From CAMPKL01 sp963805925 (lineage in GTDB: Bacteria; Acidobacteriota; Terriglobia; Bryobacterales; UBA6623): DNA of 64,000 nt. The stretch spans positions 124,001 to 188,000 of the forward strand of contig CAWDWB010000007.1 of NCBI GenBank assembly GCA_963805925.1. The letters are read 5' to 3'. Below the pieces are notes generated by a model. It ran no database searches and was not told the DNA's origin. It was given only the letters and a program-made list of their open reading frames with translations. The translations under genes were made by a program, and so were the position numbers. Shown here one piece after another: positions 36,200-45,060 of this stretch (position 1 is its first letter; every line of letters starts with the position of its first letter).

Positions 36200-36583
36200 A
36201 TGACCCGCACGATGCTGCGCTCCAAGATCCACCGCATCGCCGTTACCGAGCGCAATGTCGACTACGAAGGCAGCGTCACGCTCGATTCCTCTCTGCTGGC
36301 CGCTGCCGGCGCCTTGCCCTACGAACGCGTCGAAGTCTACGACGTTACCAACGGTGCGCGCTTCGCTACGTACTTCATCGAAGGCGAAGCCGGCAGCGGC
36401 GTTTGCTGCGTCAACGGCGCCGCCGCTCACCTGGTCGACGACGGCGACTTACTCATCCTCTGCACTTACGGGGATTTTGCCGACGCCGAGGCCCATAAGC
36501 ACAGCCCTCAGGTCGTGCTCATCTCCGATGGCAATACGATCAAGACCATCAAGTCCTTCGAACAGCACGGCGTCAGTGTCTGA
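36200..36583 (+). CDS. panD: Aspartate 1-decarboxylase
   Basis: It makes beta-alanine from aspartate for pantothenate and coenzyme A. The 127-residue proenzyme has the self-cleavage site Gly24-Ser25 in YEGS exactly where expected; Ser25 becomes the pyruvoyl group. Conserved R55-type region YDVTNGARFATY, GEAGSG and NGAAAHL are present. No other pantothenate gene is adjacent. Confidence 0.96.
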   Translation: MTRTMLRSKIHRIAVTERNVDYEGSVTLDSSLLAAAGALPYERVEVYDVTNGARFATYFIEGEAGSGVCCVNGAAAHLVDDGDLLILCTYGDFADAEAHKHSPQVVLISDGNTIKTIKSFEQHGVSV

Positions 36584-36629
36584 CAGTGCCCGGCTTTGCT
36601 AAGCTCAGCTTGGTCAGGAGACTCACGTC

Positions 36630-37265
36630 ATGAAAAAGTTGCTCGCCGTTTTGGCGCTTACCCTTGTTGCCGCGCCCCTCTTTGCTCAGGACTCCGGGTG
36701 GGTCTCGTTGTGGGACGGCAAGACCTTTAACGGTTGGAAGAAGGCCAACGAAAACCCCGACTCCTTCCGCATCGAAGATGGGGCTATCATCTCCAACGGC
36801 CCTCGCTGCCATCTCTTCTACGTAGGCAATTATCACAACGCCAAATTCAAAAACTTCGAACTCGAAGTCGACGTGATGACCAAGAAGGGTTCAAACGGCG
36901 GCATCTACGTCCAAACGGCCTATCAGGACGAGGGTTGGCCGCTGCAAGGCTTTGAGATTCAGGTCAACAACTCTCACACCGACTGGCGCCGCACGGGCAG
37001 CATCTACCTCGTCGACGATGTGAAAGAAATACCGGCCAAAGACGACGTCTGGTTCACCGAACGGATTGTCGTCAAGGACAAGCACATCACAACCTATGTC
37101 GACGGAAAAAAACTCGCCGATTGGGAACAGCCCGACGGTTGGGAAGCCCCAGGCGGCATGACCGGACGCTTCATCCAGGCCGACGGCGGCACGATCGCCT
37201 TCCAGTCGCACGACCCGAATAGCCGTGTCGCCTACAAGAACGTTCGCATCAAGCTTCTCGACTAG
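36630..37265 (+). CDS. DUF1080 secreted protein
   Basis: This 211-residue protein has a Sec signal (about 1-19, ending LFAQ) and a complete DUF1080 domain. Blocks seen are SLWDGKTFNGWKK near 27, FELEVDVMTKKGSNGGIYV near 75, QGFEIQVNNSH near 105 and TGSIYLV. The Asn/Gly pair and the EIQ strand match 3-keto-glycoside hydrolase relatives. AGGAGA precedes the ATG. It shares a 4-base stop overlap with the convergent VOC gene. It is a different subfamily from the DUF1080 protein at 5075. Confidence 0.88.
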   Translation: MKKLLAVLALTLVAAPLFAQDSGWVSLWDGKTFNGWKKANENPDSFRIEDGAIISNGPRCHLFYVGNYHNAKFKNFELEVDVMTKKGSNGGIYVQTAYQDEGWPLQGFEIQVNNSHTDWRRTGSIYLVDDVKEIPAKDDVWFTERIVVKDKHITTYVDGKKLADWEQPDGWEAPGGMTGRFIQADGGTIAFQSHDPNSRVAYKNVRIKLLD

Positions 37266-37672
37266 GCCATCGGGTCATAGCTGCCGAACGACCATACGTT
37301 GCCTTCGAGATCACGGCAGGCGTAGAAGCGCCCGCCGTAGTCTTGGTCCTCGGGCGGCGTCAGGATCTCCGCTCCTGCCCCTGCGGCCTGCTCGTGGTGG
37401 GCGTCGACGTCTTTGACGACCACGTGAATGCCGACCGTCGCCGGTTTCCCTTCTTCGATCGGCGCGACCAGACGCCCAAATTCGTCTTCGCGCACAGACC
37501 CCAACATGATCATGCCGTTCGCATACGTCAATTGCGCATGAGCGATCGTTCCCGCCCCTCCGGGCACGACCAGATGCTCGGTAAAGCCGAACGCGCGGCA
37601 AAGCCATTCGATCGCCGTCGAAGCGTCGCGATATCGGAGCGTGGGGATCACATTAATCGTTGGTTGCATCAC
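37262..37672 (-). CDS. VOC family (glyoxalase/bleomycin-resistance) protein
   Basis: This 136-residue protein carries two beta-alpha-beta-beta-beta modules. Blocks are NVIPTLRYRDASTAIEWLCRAFGF at the start, GIHVVVKDVDAHHEQA in the middle and YACRDLEGNVWSFGSY at the end. This closely fits the PhnB-like/YdeA-type group of VOC proteins, where the final glutamate in place (DLEGN) is a metal ligand. The small-molecule substrate is unknown. Its start region is close to the divergent esterase gene. Confidence 0.88.
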   Translation of the reverse strand: MMQPTINVIPTLRYRDASTAIEWLCRAFGFTEHLVVPGGAGTIAHAQLTYANGMIMLGSVREDEFGRLVAPIEEGKPATVGIHVVVKDVDAHHEQAAGAGAEILTPPEDQDYGGRFYACRDLEGNVWSFGSYDPMA

Positions 37673-37727
37673 AGTATCCAGGGCGCGTCTCTGCTAGCCT
37701 GATGAGCGCCGTTTAGGAGTCACCATT

Positions 37728-38768
37728 ATGCGTTCCCTCAAGCCGCTTTTCCAGTCCGCTGCGCTTGGCCTCATGGTTCTCTGCGCCGCTCACGCACAGG
37801 CCCCGAAGGGGACCGTCGAGCGCATTCAAGTCCACGGACGCAGCCTCGACGGTAATCTGTCCGGCGACTCAGCGACCCGTGACGTGGCCGTCTTCTTGCC
37901 GCCCATCTACCAGACGCAATCGTCTCGACGCTTCCCGGTCGTCTACATGCTGCACGGCTATACCGACAGCGTGGAGAAGTGGTTCTCGCCGACCGAGGGA
38001 TGGACGCATCTGGAAGGCGTATTAAACCGAGCGCTCGGCCACGTCGAAGGCGACATGATCATCGTCGTGCCCGACTCCTACACCAAGTTCGCCGGCAGCA
38101 TGTACTCGAGCTCCGTTACCACCGGCGACTGGGAAACCTTCATCGCCGAAGATCTTGTCTCCTACATCGATTCGCACTACCGCACCATCGCCAATCGCAA
38201 CTCCCGCGGACTCTCCGGTCATTCGATGGGCGGCTACGGAACTATTCGGATCGGCATGAAGCGACCGGACGTTTTTTCGAGCATCTACATGCTGAGCCCT
38301 TGCTGCATGGGGCCGCGCAGCGATCGCGCCACGGACGGGCCGTCTCCGGCGGAACAGATCAAGACGATGGAGGACTTTAACAAAGCGCCTTTTGGGTCGA
38401 AGGCCGCCTTGGCGTCCTCCGCCGCCTGGGCGCCGAACCCCAAGAACCCGCCATTCTATCTCGACTTGCCGACGAAGAACGGCGAAGTGCAGCCTGACAT
38501 CCTGGCCAAGTTCCACGCCAATGCGCCGCTGTCGATGGTCGACTCGCACATCCCCAATCTCAAGAAGTTGAAGGCGATCGCCTTCGACGCTGGCGATCAG
38601 GATCGCGGTATCGCCGCTACGATTCGCACCCTCGATCAGATGCTCAGCGACTACGGCATCGAGCATGTTTTCGAGATATACGAAGGCACCCACACCAGCG
38701 GCGTGCCTGACCGCATCGAGAATCAGGTGCTGCCGTTCTTCGCGAAAAACCTAGCCTTCGAGCGCTAA
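37728..38768 (+). CDS. Secreted esterase of the esterase D / XynZ-like family
   Basis: This is a predicted periplasmic or extracellular serine esterase of 346 residues. A Sec signal (about 1-24, AHAQ) is followed by an alpha/beta-hydrolase fold related to esterase D and feruloyl esterases. The nucleophile elbow GHSMGG is complete with Ser166; the oxyanion strand VVYMLHGYTDS and a C-terminal His (GTHTSG near 325) complete the likely triad. An ester on plant polymer or a small acyl ester could be the substrate. The stop overlaps the next gene's stop by 4 bases. Confidence 0.88.
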   Translation: MRSLKPLFQSAALGLMVLCAAHAQAPKGTVERIQVHGRSLDGNLSGDSATRDVAVFLPPIYQTQSSRRFPVVYMLHGYTDSVEKWFSPTEGWTHLEGVLNRALGHVEGDMIIVVPDSYTKFAGSMYSSSVTTGDWETFIAEDLVSYIDSHYRTIANRNSRGLSGHSMGGYGTIRIGMKRPDVFSSIYMLSPCCMGPRSDRATDGPSPAEQIKTMEDFNKAPFGSKAALASSAAWAPNPKNPPFYLDLPTKNGEVQPDILAKFHANAPLSMVDSHIPNLKKLKAIAFDAGDQDRGIAATIRTLDQMLSDYGIEHVFEIYEGTHTSGVPDRIENQVLPFFAKNLAFER

Positions 38769-39958
38769 CGCGAGAGGCGCTCGCGGGCCTCGGCCTTGGT
38801 TGCGATCAGGATTTCGCGGATCGCGGCGCCGTCTTCGCCGACGAGCAGTTCGTTGAGACGGCGGTAGACGTAGTCTTTGGTCTCTTCAGGCATGCCGTCG
38901 AAAGCATCGGAGTAGATCAGCCAACTGCAGGGGTATTTCAGCAACCGCGCCTTCAGGTCAAGGTCGCGTAACGACCGGCCTTGGGCATCCCGCCGCCCCG
39001 CCGAGGCGAACTCTTCAGCAAAGCCCGATGTGCCCGTCACCGGTCCGCCCAGCGGGGCTTCATCGAGAAAAAGCAATTCTGTGACGACCTTCTCGGCGGG
39101 CCGCTCGATGCGCCGCTGCACCGAGGCTCGACTCGCCTCCGATAGTTCGCCAAAACGTTCTTTCGCCAGGTCGCGATATTCAAGCGCACGGCGCGCTTCG
39201 CGCCCGGCGAAGGCGATCGCGTTGTGCATGCGCACTTGATGGGTCAGCACGAGATGAGCCACGACGTCGCTGTGCGGACTCAGGTAGCGCCCGACATTGA
39301 AGCGACCAGCTAGATCGGTCACGTCGACGCCGGGGCCTTGGTCCAACTGCTCCGTGCGATTCTCAGAGGCGATCACGGCGTTGCCGCGATGGACTCCGCC
39401 CGTCGTGCCGGTGACATACCAGCCACCCCAACGTTCGGCCAGCGGAGTCGATGGGCGAACGTCGACCGTGCCCTGACCAAAGTACGGCATTCCTTCCGGG
39501 TCGGGGTAGACCGAGCGCACTAAGTGTCCGGGCACGCCGTCGGTGCGCGCCGAGTCGTGACACTGCAGGCACGAACCCTGCGCGTCGAGACGGAAGGATG
39601 CCGGTTCGTCTGGGTTTTGCGGGAGCGTGTAGAACACCGCTTGTCCCTCGGCCGTTGCTGCGGAGACCTCCAGGAACGGCCCGCCAGGGACCCAACCGAT
39701 GTACACGTCGTCGTTGAAGTACAGTGCCCGCGGATTGGCCGGCGAGATCAGCCGGAACTGGGCGCTGGTCTTGGAGAAGACGAGCGTCTGCGAAGAAACA
39801 GGGATGCCGAAAGCCTCAAGCACCGAGTCGAGATATCCGCGGCCCCCCGATTGTTGGAATGCAAATTGAACCTCGCCCGAACGCAGGCGCTGCTCCATGC
39901 GCGCGATCGGGTCCGGGTTTTCCGCTGCACGCAAAAGTCCCGCCGCCCAACAGCTCAC
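38765..39958 (-). CDS. Mono-haem c-type cytochrome-like protein of unknown function
   Basis: This 397-residue protein has one haem c site, CLQCH at residues 130-134, in an otherwise unfamiliar sequence. The canonical start is GTG 39958. Upstream, 14 open codons (CTG 40000, just past an in-frame TAA at 40010) encode NTTFRILLVAGAFVSC, which completes a very good signal peptide or lipobox. The true start may therefore be a non-standard CTG or ATT at 40000-40003. Blocks such as YFNDDVYIGWVPGGPFLEV and SPHSDVVAHLVLTHQVRMHN recur, from memory, in uncharacterised planctomycete and acidobacterial proteins. Confidence 0.75.
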   Translation of the reverse strand: MSCWAAGLLRAAENPDPIARMEQRLRSGEVQFAFQQSGGRGYLDSVLEAFGIPVSSQTLVFSKTSAQFRLISPANPRALYFNDDVYIGWVPGGPFLEVSAATAEGQAVFYTLPQNPDEPASFRLDAQGSCLQCHDSARTDGVPGHLVRSVYPDPEGMPYFGQGTVDVRPSTPLAERWGGWYVTGTTGGVHRGNAVIASENRTEQLDQGPGVDVTDLAGRFNVGRYLSPHSDVVAHLVLTHQVRMHNAIAFAGREARRALEYRDLAKERFGELSEASRASVQRRIERPAEKVVTELLFLDEAPLGGPVTGTSGFAEEFASAGRRDAQGRSLRDLDLKARLLKYPCSWLIYSDAFDGMPEETKDYVYRRLNELLVGEDGAAIREILIATKAEARERLSR

Positions 39959-40039
39959 GAAGGCGCCGGCGACGAGCAGGATTCTAAATGTGGTATTCAG
40001 AATGATTGTTTAATTATCGCTCAGGCCGCCCGCCGCATT

Positions 40040-41050
<1,011 letters not shown>

Positions 41051-41075
41051 AGCTCGAGCCTCCTAGTAAGTGGGT

Positions 41076-41921
41076 TTACTTGTCGCTGACGCACTTGTTG
41101 CGCAACTCGCCGATGCCTTCAATCTTCACCACGGCGACATCGCCGGGCTTCATGAAGATCGGCGGTTTCCGGGCAAAGCCAACGCCTGGAGGCGTGCCGG
41201 TCGAAATCACATCGCCGGGCTCCAGCGTCATCACAGTGCTGAGGTAGTTCACCAGGTAGGGAATATCGAAGACGAACTGACTCGTGTTGGAGTCCTGCAG
41301 TACCTGGCCGTTCAACTCTAAGCTGATGCGCGCATTGTGCGGATCGGGAAGCTCGTCCTTCGATACCAGCACCGGGCCCATCGGGCCAAACGTGTCGAAA
41401 GTCTTGCCGATGGTCCACTGCGAAGTGGCCAACTGGTAATCGCGGGCGGAGACGTCGTGCACGCAGGTGTAGCCGAAAACGACGTCCTTCCAGTCTTCTT
41501 TGGAGACGTAGCGGCAGCGCTTGCCGATCACGAAAGCGAACTCAGCCTCGTAGTCCACCTGATTCGAAACGCTGGGCAGCACGACGTCGTCGAGATGTCC
41601 GCAGACCGCATTGGGGTACTTCGTGAACACGGTCGGCAACTCGGGAATGGCCATGCCGGATTCAATAGCGTGGTCGCGATAGTTGAGGCCGATGCAAATA
41701 AACTTATCGGGCTTGGGGACCGGCGCGTGCAGCTTGACGCTATCCAGGGTCGGGTCGCCGGCGCCGGCTTTGAGGGCGGCTGCGGCAGCGATGGCCTTGT
41801 CGCCGTCTTGCAGGAACGAAATTACATCGGCGTAGCCGGCCGCGGCCAAGTCGACCACCTTGCCGTCGATCACAACTCCAGCGCGCGGCGCGGCGCCGGT
41901 CGAATAAGTCACGAGTTTCAT
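41076..41921 (-). CDS. Fumarylacetoacetate hydrolase family protein
   Basis: This 281-residue metal-dependent enzyme has the FAH fold. ATG 41921 was chosen because MKLVTYSTGA begins the family's N-terminal strand; GAGAGGAC precedes it. GLNYRDHAIESG and DYEAEFAFVIGK carry the Glu and Asp metal ligands, and FDTFGPMGPVL and GTPPGVG complete the fold. Relatives are acylpyruvate hydrolases, 2-oxo-hepta-diene-dioate isomerases and oxaloacetate decarboxylases; which applies here is not known. A methyltransferase gene follows 25 bases downstream. Confidence 0.9.
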   Translation of the reverse strand: MKLVTYSTGAAPRAGVVIDGKVVDLAAAGYADVISFLQDGDKAIAAAAALKAGAGDPTLDSVKLHAPVPKPDKFICIGLNYRDHAIESGMAIPELPTVFTKYPNAVCGHLDDVVLPSVSNQVDYEAEFAFVIGKRCRYVSKEDWKDVVFGYTCVHDVSARDYQLATSQWTIGKTFDTFGPMGPVLVSKDELPDPHNARISLELNGQVLQDSNTSQFVFDIPYLVNYLSTVMTLEPGDVISTGTPPGVGFARKPPIFMKPGDVAVVKIEGIGELRNKCVSDK

Positions 41922-41985
41922 GTCGGGATGGGTCCTCTCTGGTTCGGCAAACCGAACGACCATCGTAGCAGGGCAGGAGGCCGGA

Positions 41986-42415
41986 TTAGCTCTCGTTGGC
42001 GGCTGCACGCCGGGAAGTATCCCGCTGCGCCAGGGAAACTCGATCGGCCTCGAAACCTTGTGTGCTCCAGAATTGCATGGCGTCGACGGCGTCTACGGGC
42101 TGCGTAACGAAGACCTTTGCAGTAGGCGCAAGCAACTCATCGAGTAGTAAATGAAAAGCTTCGGCGGCGATGAGACCGCCGCCTTTGACGATGAACTCTT
42201 CGAGGTCGAAGCCGGAGCTTCGACGGCTTATAAACGAGAGTGGCGACGAGGCGGTCTTCGTCCTCAAAGATCACGATGCGCCGGTCGTCGCCCAGGCGGG
42301 TCCAACACAGCTTTTCGCGGGCTTCAGGGGTCAAGTCCGGATCTCCGGCGTAGTAGTCGCCAGCGAACGCGGTGAGAGCCGGCATATCTGAGGCGTTCGC
42401 GAAGCGGTAGTCCAT
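41986..42415 (-). pseudogene. Frameshifted GNAT acetyltransferase
   Basis: Two overlapping reading frames make one protein. The first (42415 to about 42225) reads MDYRFANASDMPALTAFAGDYY, EAREKLCWTRLGDDR and DEDRLVATLVYK. The second (about 42215 to 41986) continues with LEEFIVKGGG, AEAFHLLLDEL and AVDAMQFWSTQGFE, the last being the classic GNAT C-terminal motif. A single-base indel near 42210-42230 separates them. Neither half would fold alone. Confidence 0.75.
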
Positions 42416-42524
42416 GAGCGTCCCCGAAGCCAGAGTCTAGCGAACCGGCCGGGGAAAAATCCTCTCGCGATGTAACGAATCGCAACTTGCTCGACCTTGG
42501 ATCCGGCCAGGTGCTGCCTCCGAG

Positions 42525-43821
42525 CTACTGAATATAGCCCAGGGACTTGATGCGGTCGCGCAGGCCCTCAGAGCTCGGCCCTCGCCGTCCGCCGTCCTCC
42601 TCTTCGAGGATGCGTTTGCTGAACTTATGGTGCTTCGCGAGCGCCTGCCTAGCGCGCAACAAGAAGTCTTCGGACGGGCTCTCGATTGGCTGTTTTTCAA
42701 ACGGATCCCGTTCTAGATCGTAGACTTCTTCTCGATGCGTTTTCTCTCGGTAGATGTACTTCGCTCCATTCGACACAATCGACCACTGCGGCTCATTCCG
42801 GTGGTTGGCGCCGCTCACGATAGGAGCATCGTAGCCGCAACCTACGTTTTCGATTACCGGTCTGAGGCTTGGCGGCCAGCCTTCATGGGGCTGCTCGCGA
42901 ATGCTCAACAAGTCGAGGAGCGTCGGTAGGAGCGCGTTGGTCGGGACGTAATCAGAAACCTGCCTGCTGCCGGCGCCGCCGGGCATCCGTATCAGCAGAG
43001 GCACGTGCAACAGCTCTTGGTAGAGGTCGTAGCCGTGGTAGATTTCGCCGTGTTCCCCGAACCCTTCGCCGTGGTCGCTGGTCAGAATGATGATTGAGTC
43101 GTCGTAGACTCCTTCTGTCTTGAGGGCCTTCATCAACCTGCCGATCTCGTGGTCGACGAGGCGGACTTCAGCTCGGTAGGCTCGTTGCTCGTCCGTGAGA
43201 CCGGCCGGCCCGGGCGTTTCCATGTACTCGTCAAGAGGAGTGTAAGGATTGTGCGGATCAAAGTAGTGCAGCCAAAGAAATGATGGCTGGTCTTGTTTGA
43301 CGGTCCCCGCCCACTCGATGGCTTGGTCAGTCAGCCTTCGCGTAATATCGCCGAACAGCAGATTATTCCTGCCGCGACCCAGATTCTGCGAGGCTTGGGG
43401 GCCGCCAAAGGGATAAGGCGAATAGGTATCGATGCGTTGTAAGCCCTCAACCAAGGCCAGCGGACGGTAAATCAAGTGATTGCCGAGGATCCCTCTGGTC
43501 CGATAGCCGTTTTCCGCTAATACCGTGGCCATGGTCGGCATCGGAGGGGTATCGTAGACCTACTGCCGTTGTCTCCAGCAGGTCGACGCTCTGGAGCGGA
43601 GCCAGGCCCGTCAACATCGAAGTCATCGCCGGAAAGGTCCAGGACGACGGAGAAATAGCATTGGCAAAGACGACGGACTCTTTCGCCAGGCTGTCGATCA
43701 TCGGAGTCGGCGGCGCACTCTCGTCCGAGTAGGAGAGACTGTCGGCGCGCAAAGTGTCGATGACGATGAGGATGACATTCGGGGTCGTCGTCGTCGCTCC
43801 GAGGACTTTTTGAGCTGGCAT
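42525..43821 (-). pseudogene. Frameshifted sulfatase
   Basis: The first 90 codons (from ATG 43821) give NVILIVIDTLRAD, the sulfatase metal-binding start, and SPSSWTFPAMTSMLTGLAP. The reading then breaks around 43550-43560. The remaining 338 codons, in another frame, give MATVLAENGYRTRGILGN, FLWLHYFDPHNPYTP, TSDHGEGFGEHG and VYDLERDP, which are the rest of the family. The usual C/S-x-P-x-R site is replaced by SSWTFPA, as in some phosphonate/phospho-hydrolase branches. One base gained or lost in a CCCC run could restore the frame. Confidence 0.85.
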
Positions 43822-43836
43822 AAATCGGGAAATTGC

Positions 43837-44338
43837 TCATCGAACCAGTGATGCGACTACCCAAAATGAGGCTCCGACGATTATCAGCAGGGCCCGCATT
43901 GGCAAGCGACTTGAGTTCCAGCAGGATCGGAAGGGAAAGAGCAATGGCACAAAGACGGCCAAGGCTGCCAAGCGAAAGCCGTGGGATTCTGTGCCCATCG
44001 CCTGGCGAAGGCCGAAGTACGCCGTCCCAGGAGTAGAGGACGCCGGATGCCCCGAGTGCCAGCGAGCGTCAGAGGCAGACAGCCGATAGAGATGGCTCCG
44101 CGAGACTCTCGAAGCGATGATGCAACCAGATCATTAATCCCAGGAGGCCGGCGAAGGCCGGCGCGATAGTCGTGAAAAATCGGATCTGATCGATCGGCTC
44201 GGCGACCGCAATAGCGATCAAGATGAACGGAGGCGCGAACGGCCGCAAATCGAAATCGTCCCAGATCAGCGTCGTGATGACGCCCAGGCCGCAATAGTAC
44301 AGGAACGACCGTAAGAAAACTTCGCCGCCCACATACAG
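43837..44338 (-). pseudogene. Broken multi-spanning membrane protein remnant
   Basis: One frame (44332 to 44069) encodes two or three hydrophobic segments (YYCGLGVITTLIWDDFDL, FILIAIAVAEPIDQI, TIAPAFAGLLGLMIWLHH). Coding then continues in another frame with TAYFGLRQAMG, RLAALAVFVPLLFPF and MRALLIIVGASFWVVASLVR before a TGA at 43837. Its 5' end also lacks a start. It lies just upstream of the broken sulfatase, and may once have been its membrane partner or domain. The family is not recognised. Confidence 0.6.
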
Positions 44339-44638
44339 TCATCCCCAGCGGCGCTTCAGTACGATCCGCTAACAGGGCGCGCGACTGGGATTCAACGCTC
44401 CGGGGATCACGACAAGATCCAGATAAAGCAACGGGCTCCGGCCAGAAACCACAACGCTCCGGCAGATGGCGAATCCCAAATGTTGTTTGCCCAGACGCAT
44501 TTGCTTCGACTGTGCCCCTAGCGCTCTGAGGGGGCGCAATCAAGCGGATGCCCTAGTTTCATTCGGGTTCGCGCTCCCCACGGCGCTGACGAGGCGGCCG
44601 CGTGGCAGGCCGCTCTGAGTAGAAGCCCTTAGCAGGAG
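44339..44638. other. 300-bp stretch with no gene
   Basis: No reading frame on either strand shows recognisable protein character. It lies between two broken genes in a decaying region. Short inverted segments are present but nothing could be assigned. Confidence 0.5.
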
Positions 44639-45060
44639 TCAGCCCGCGAGGCCTGCGAGAGCTGTCGCGTAGCCGCTCGCGTTGTTGTTCGAAGCGCGAG
44701 CGAATCGCCCGCGAGGCTGCAAAGCCGGGCCGAGAGTGAGTCCGCCGGAATCACGCCAAATCGGGATGAAGCGGGACTGCTGCCGCTGCTGCCTCAAAGG
44801 CTTCGAGCCGAAAGCGTGAACGAGCAGCGGTCTCGCCCAGGGGCGAATCGGCGAAGCACGATGACGCTCAGGCCATTTTGCAAAGCGGATTGAATGCGCT
44901 GCGTTCAAATCGGCGGCATCTCCGGTCGGCGGGCGCGATGAGCGGCTCGACGAGAAAGGCCATCGGGCCGGGAAGTTCGCGCAGCGCCGATTCGTCGGCC
45001 AGGGCCGCGGGCGTCGAAAGGCTCGCCAAGACGGCGGCGGCATCGAAGCGGTCGAAGCCG
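44639..45060 (-). pseudogene. Decayed PlsC-like acyltransferase domain
   Basis: Downstream of the ligase frame, pieces of a lysophospholipid acyltransferase appear in alternating frames: FDAAAVLASLSTPAALADES and LRELPGPMAFLVEPLIAP, then RIQSALQNGLSVIV, then FADSPLGETAARSRFRLEAF, then WRDSGGLTLGPALQPRGRF to a TGA at 44639. At least three frame changes and a stop at 44905 are needed. The order of blocks fits a PlsC domain fused to an acyl-ACP synthetase. Activity is not expected as sequenced. Confidence 0.65.

Noticed and set aside
44345..44560. Possible dispersed REP-like element in the decay zone
   Set aside because: Short inverted segments are present but no second copy was seen in the window, so a repeat family cannot be supported.
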